Made by a program: the position numbers and the translations under genes. Below, piece by piece: positions 63,675 to 64,000 of a stretch of 64,000 nucleotides of DNA. The notes below the pieces were generated by a model. The model ran no database searches. It saw only the letters and a program-made list of their open reading frames with translations, and had not been told where the DNA came from. The stretch is taken from the NCBI RefSeq assembly GCF_009905605.1, contig NZ_JAAAKZ010000012.1, positions 1 through 64,000 on the forward strand, read 5' to 3'. The first letter of the stretch is position 1, and every line of letters starts with the position of its first letter. The stretch is from Runella sp. CRIBMP (lineage in GTDB: Bacteria; Bacteroidota; Bacteroidia; Cytophagales; Spirosomataceae).

Positions 63675-64000
63675 TCAAAAAGTGTATCTCAAAGTAACTC
63701 CATAGGTACGTGGATCTCCTAAAATCCCCCCAATTTGGCCCGCACTACCTGGAGCAACCAAAAGCTGCTCGTAATAATCCTGGTTGCCCAAGTTTCTACC
63801 CCAGACAAAAAACGAAATACCATTGGAAGCTCTGAAACCCACTCTACTATTTACTAATGCATAACCTTCAATGTCTAAAAATTGTGACGGAGATGGGCTT
63901 GAAGAAAACGTAGAACGATAGTAGACATCAAGCCCGCCGAAGAAGTTACCTTTTAGGCCCAATAAATTCCCTCTTCCCGTTAGCTCAGTACCAAACGAAC
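63675..64000 (-). CDS. TonB-dependent receptor, C-terminal end only
   Basis: The frame is open from the stop at 63675 to the window edge (about 108 residues seen; no start). The visible part has barrel strands (FGTELTGRGNLLGLKGNFFGGLDVYYRS; VNSRVGFRASNGISFFVWGRNLGNQDYYEQ) and ends GVTLRYTF, with the aromatic C-terminal residue needed for outer-membrane insertion. The GRNLGNQDYYEQ motif is that of the last strands of TonB-dependent receptors. Substrate unknown; the remainder lies beyond the window. Confidence 0.9.
   Translation of the reverse strand, partial: SFGTELTGRGNLLGLKGNFFGGLDVYYRSTFSSSPSPSQFLDIEGYALVNSRVGFRASNGISFFVWGRNLGNQDYYEQLLVAPGSAGQIGGILGDPRTYGVTLRYTF

Overview
The window looks like chromosomal DNA of a Bacteroidota member, most likely order Cytophagales (Spirosomaceae/Runella-like). 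This is inferred from the gene families present (DUF4403, DUF5916, DUF5990, DUF2490, TonB-dependent receptor, SusC-era envelope proteins, MacB-type permeases), from weak ribosome binding sites, and from repeated matches to the Bacteroidota promoter (TTTG, about 19 bp, TAnnTTTG). Genes are dense on both strands with frequent convergent pairs separated by perfect hairpin terminators. There is no rRNA operon, CRISPR array, prophage or intact insertion sequence. Both window ends cut genes: an ABC permease at the left and a TonB-dependent receptor at the right.

Region by region: 1-1904 end of a MacB/FtsX permease; 2.3-6.4 kb a signalling island with two paralogous LytTR response regulators flanking a sensor histidine kinase that is split by one in-frame UAA codon; 6.5-13.3 kb envelope and secreted proteins (alpha/beta hydrolase, OmpA-like protein, DUF4403 lipoprotein, GH20 hexosaminidase) with the RNase P RNA gene between them; tRNA-Lys at 13.9 kb; 14.3-22.6 kb sugar-acid type enzymes (FAH family, lactonase-like amidohydrolase), a DUF5916 barrel, a HAD phosphatase, a membrane-bound patatin preceded by a possible 44-residue membrane peptide, and a Kelch protein; 22.8-30.4 kb a VOC protein, an unrecognised two-domain protein, a nagA-headed operon, a sugar aminotransferase and an aldo/keto reductase; 30.6-36.1 kb an M48 lipoprotein peptidase and a serine hydrolase/FMN-glutamate synthase/dprA operon; 36.3-42.8 kb a secreted protein, a phosphodiesterase-like membrane protein and a DUF1080/VCBS/Gfo-Idh-MocA group; 42.9-50.8 kb NfeD-stomatin, DoxX, cinA, a 2-oxoacid dehydrogenase E2, a hydrolase, GNAT, SDR and Crp proteins; 51-53.3 kb a pentahaem cytochrome and a VWA protein; 53.5-58.5 kb a methyltransferase, a suf operon (sufS, sufE, DUF59, bacilliredoxin), YtxH and the rpsF-rpsR-rplI operon; 58.6-64 kb metY with a structured leader, DUF1684, a cysteine-less peroxiredoxin-like protein, DUF2490, an ACT protein and the receptor.

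Functionally most of this is housekeeping (translation, Fe-S assembly, methionine synthesis, RNase P, competence genes) plus polysaccharide and glycoside handling. GH20 hexosaminidase and NagA fit N-acetylglucosamine use; DUF1080 plus Gfo/Idh/MocA plus a CxxCH lipoprotein suggest oxidation of glycosides through 3-keto intermediates, although a terminator separates two of these genes. The observations I rate highest are a structured RNA with a zero-loop terminator hairpin upstream of metY (about 58.87-58.98 kb), the kinase split by a single stop codon between two paralogous LytTR regulators with an inverted pair of LytTR-like half sites upstream, the orphan protein at 23.5 kb, and a hairpin that fills almost the whole 67-bp divergent gap between nagA and an aminotransferase.
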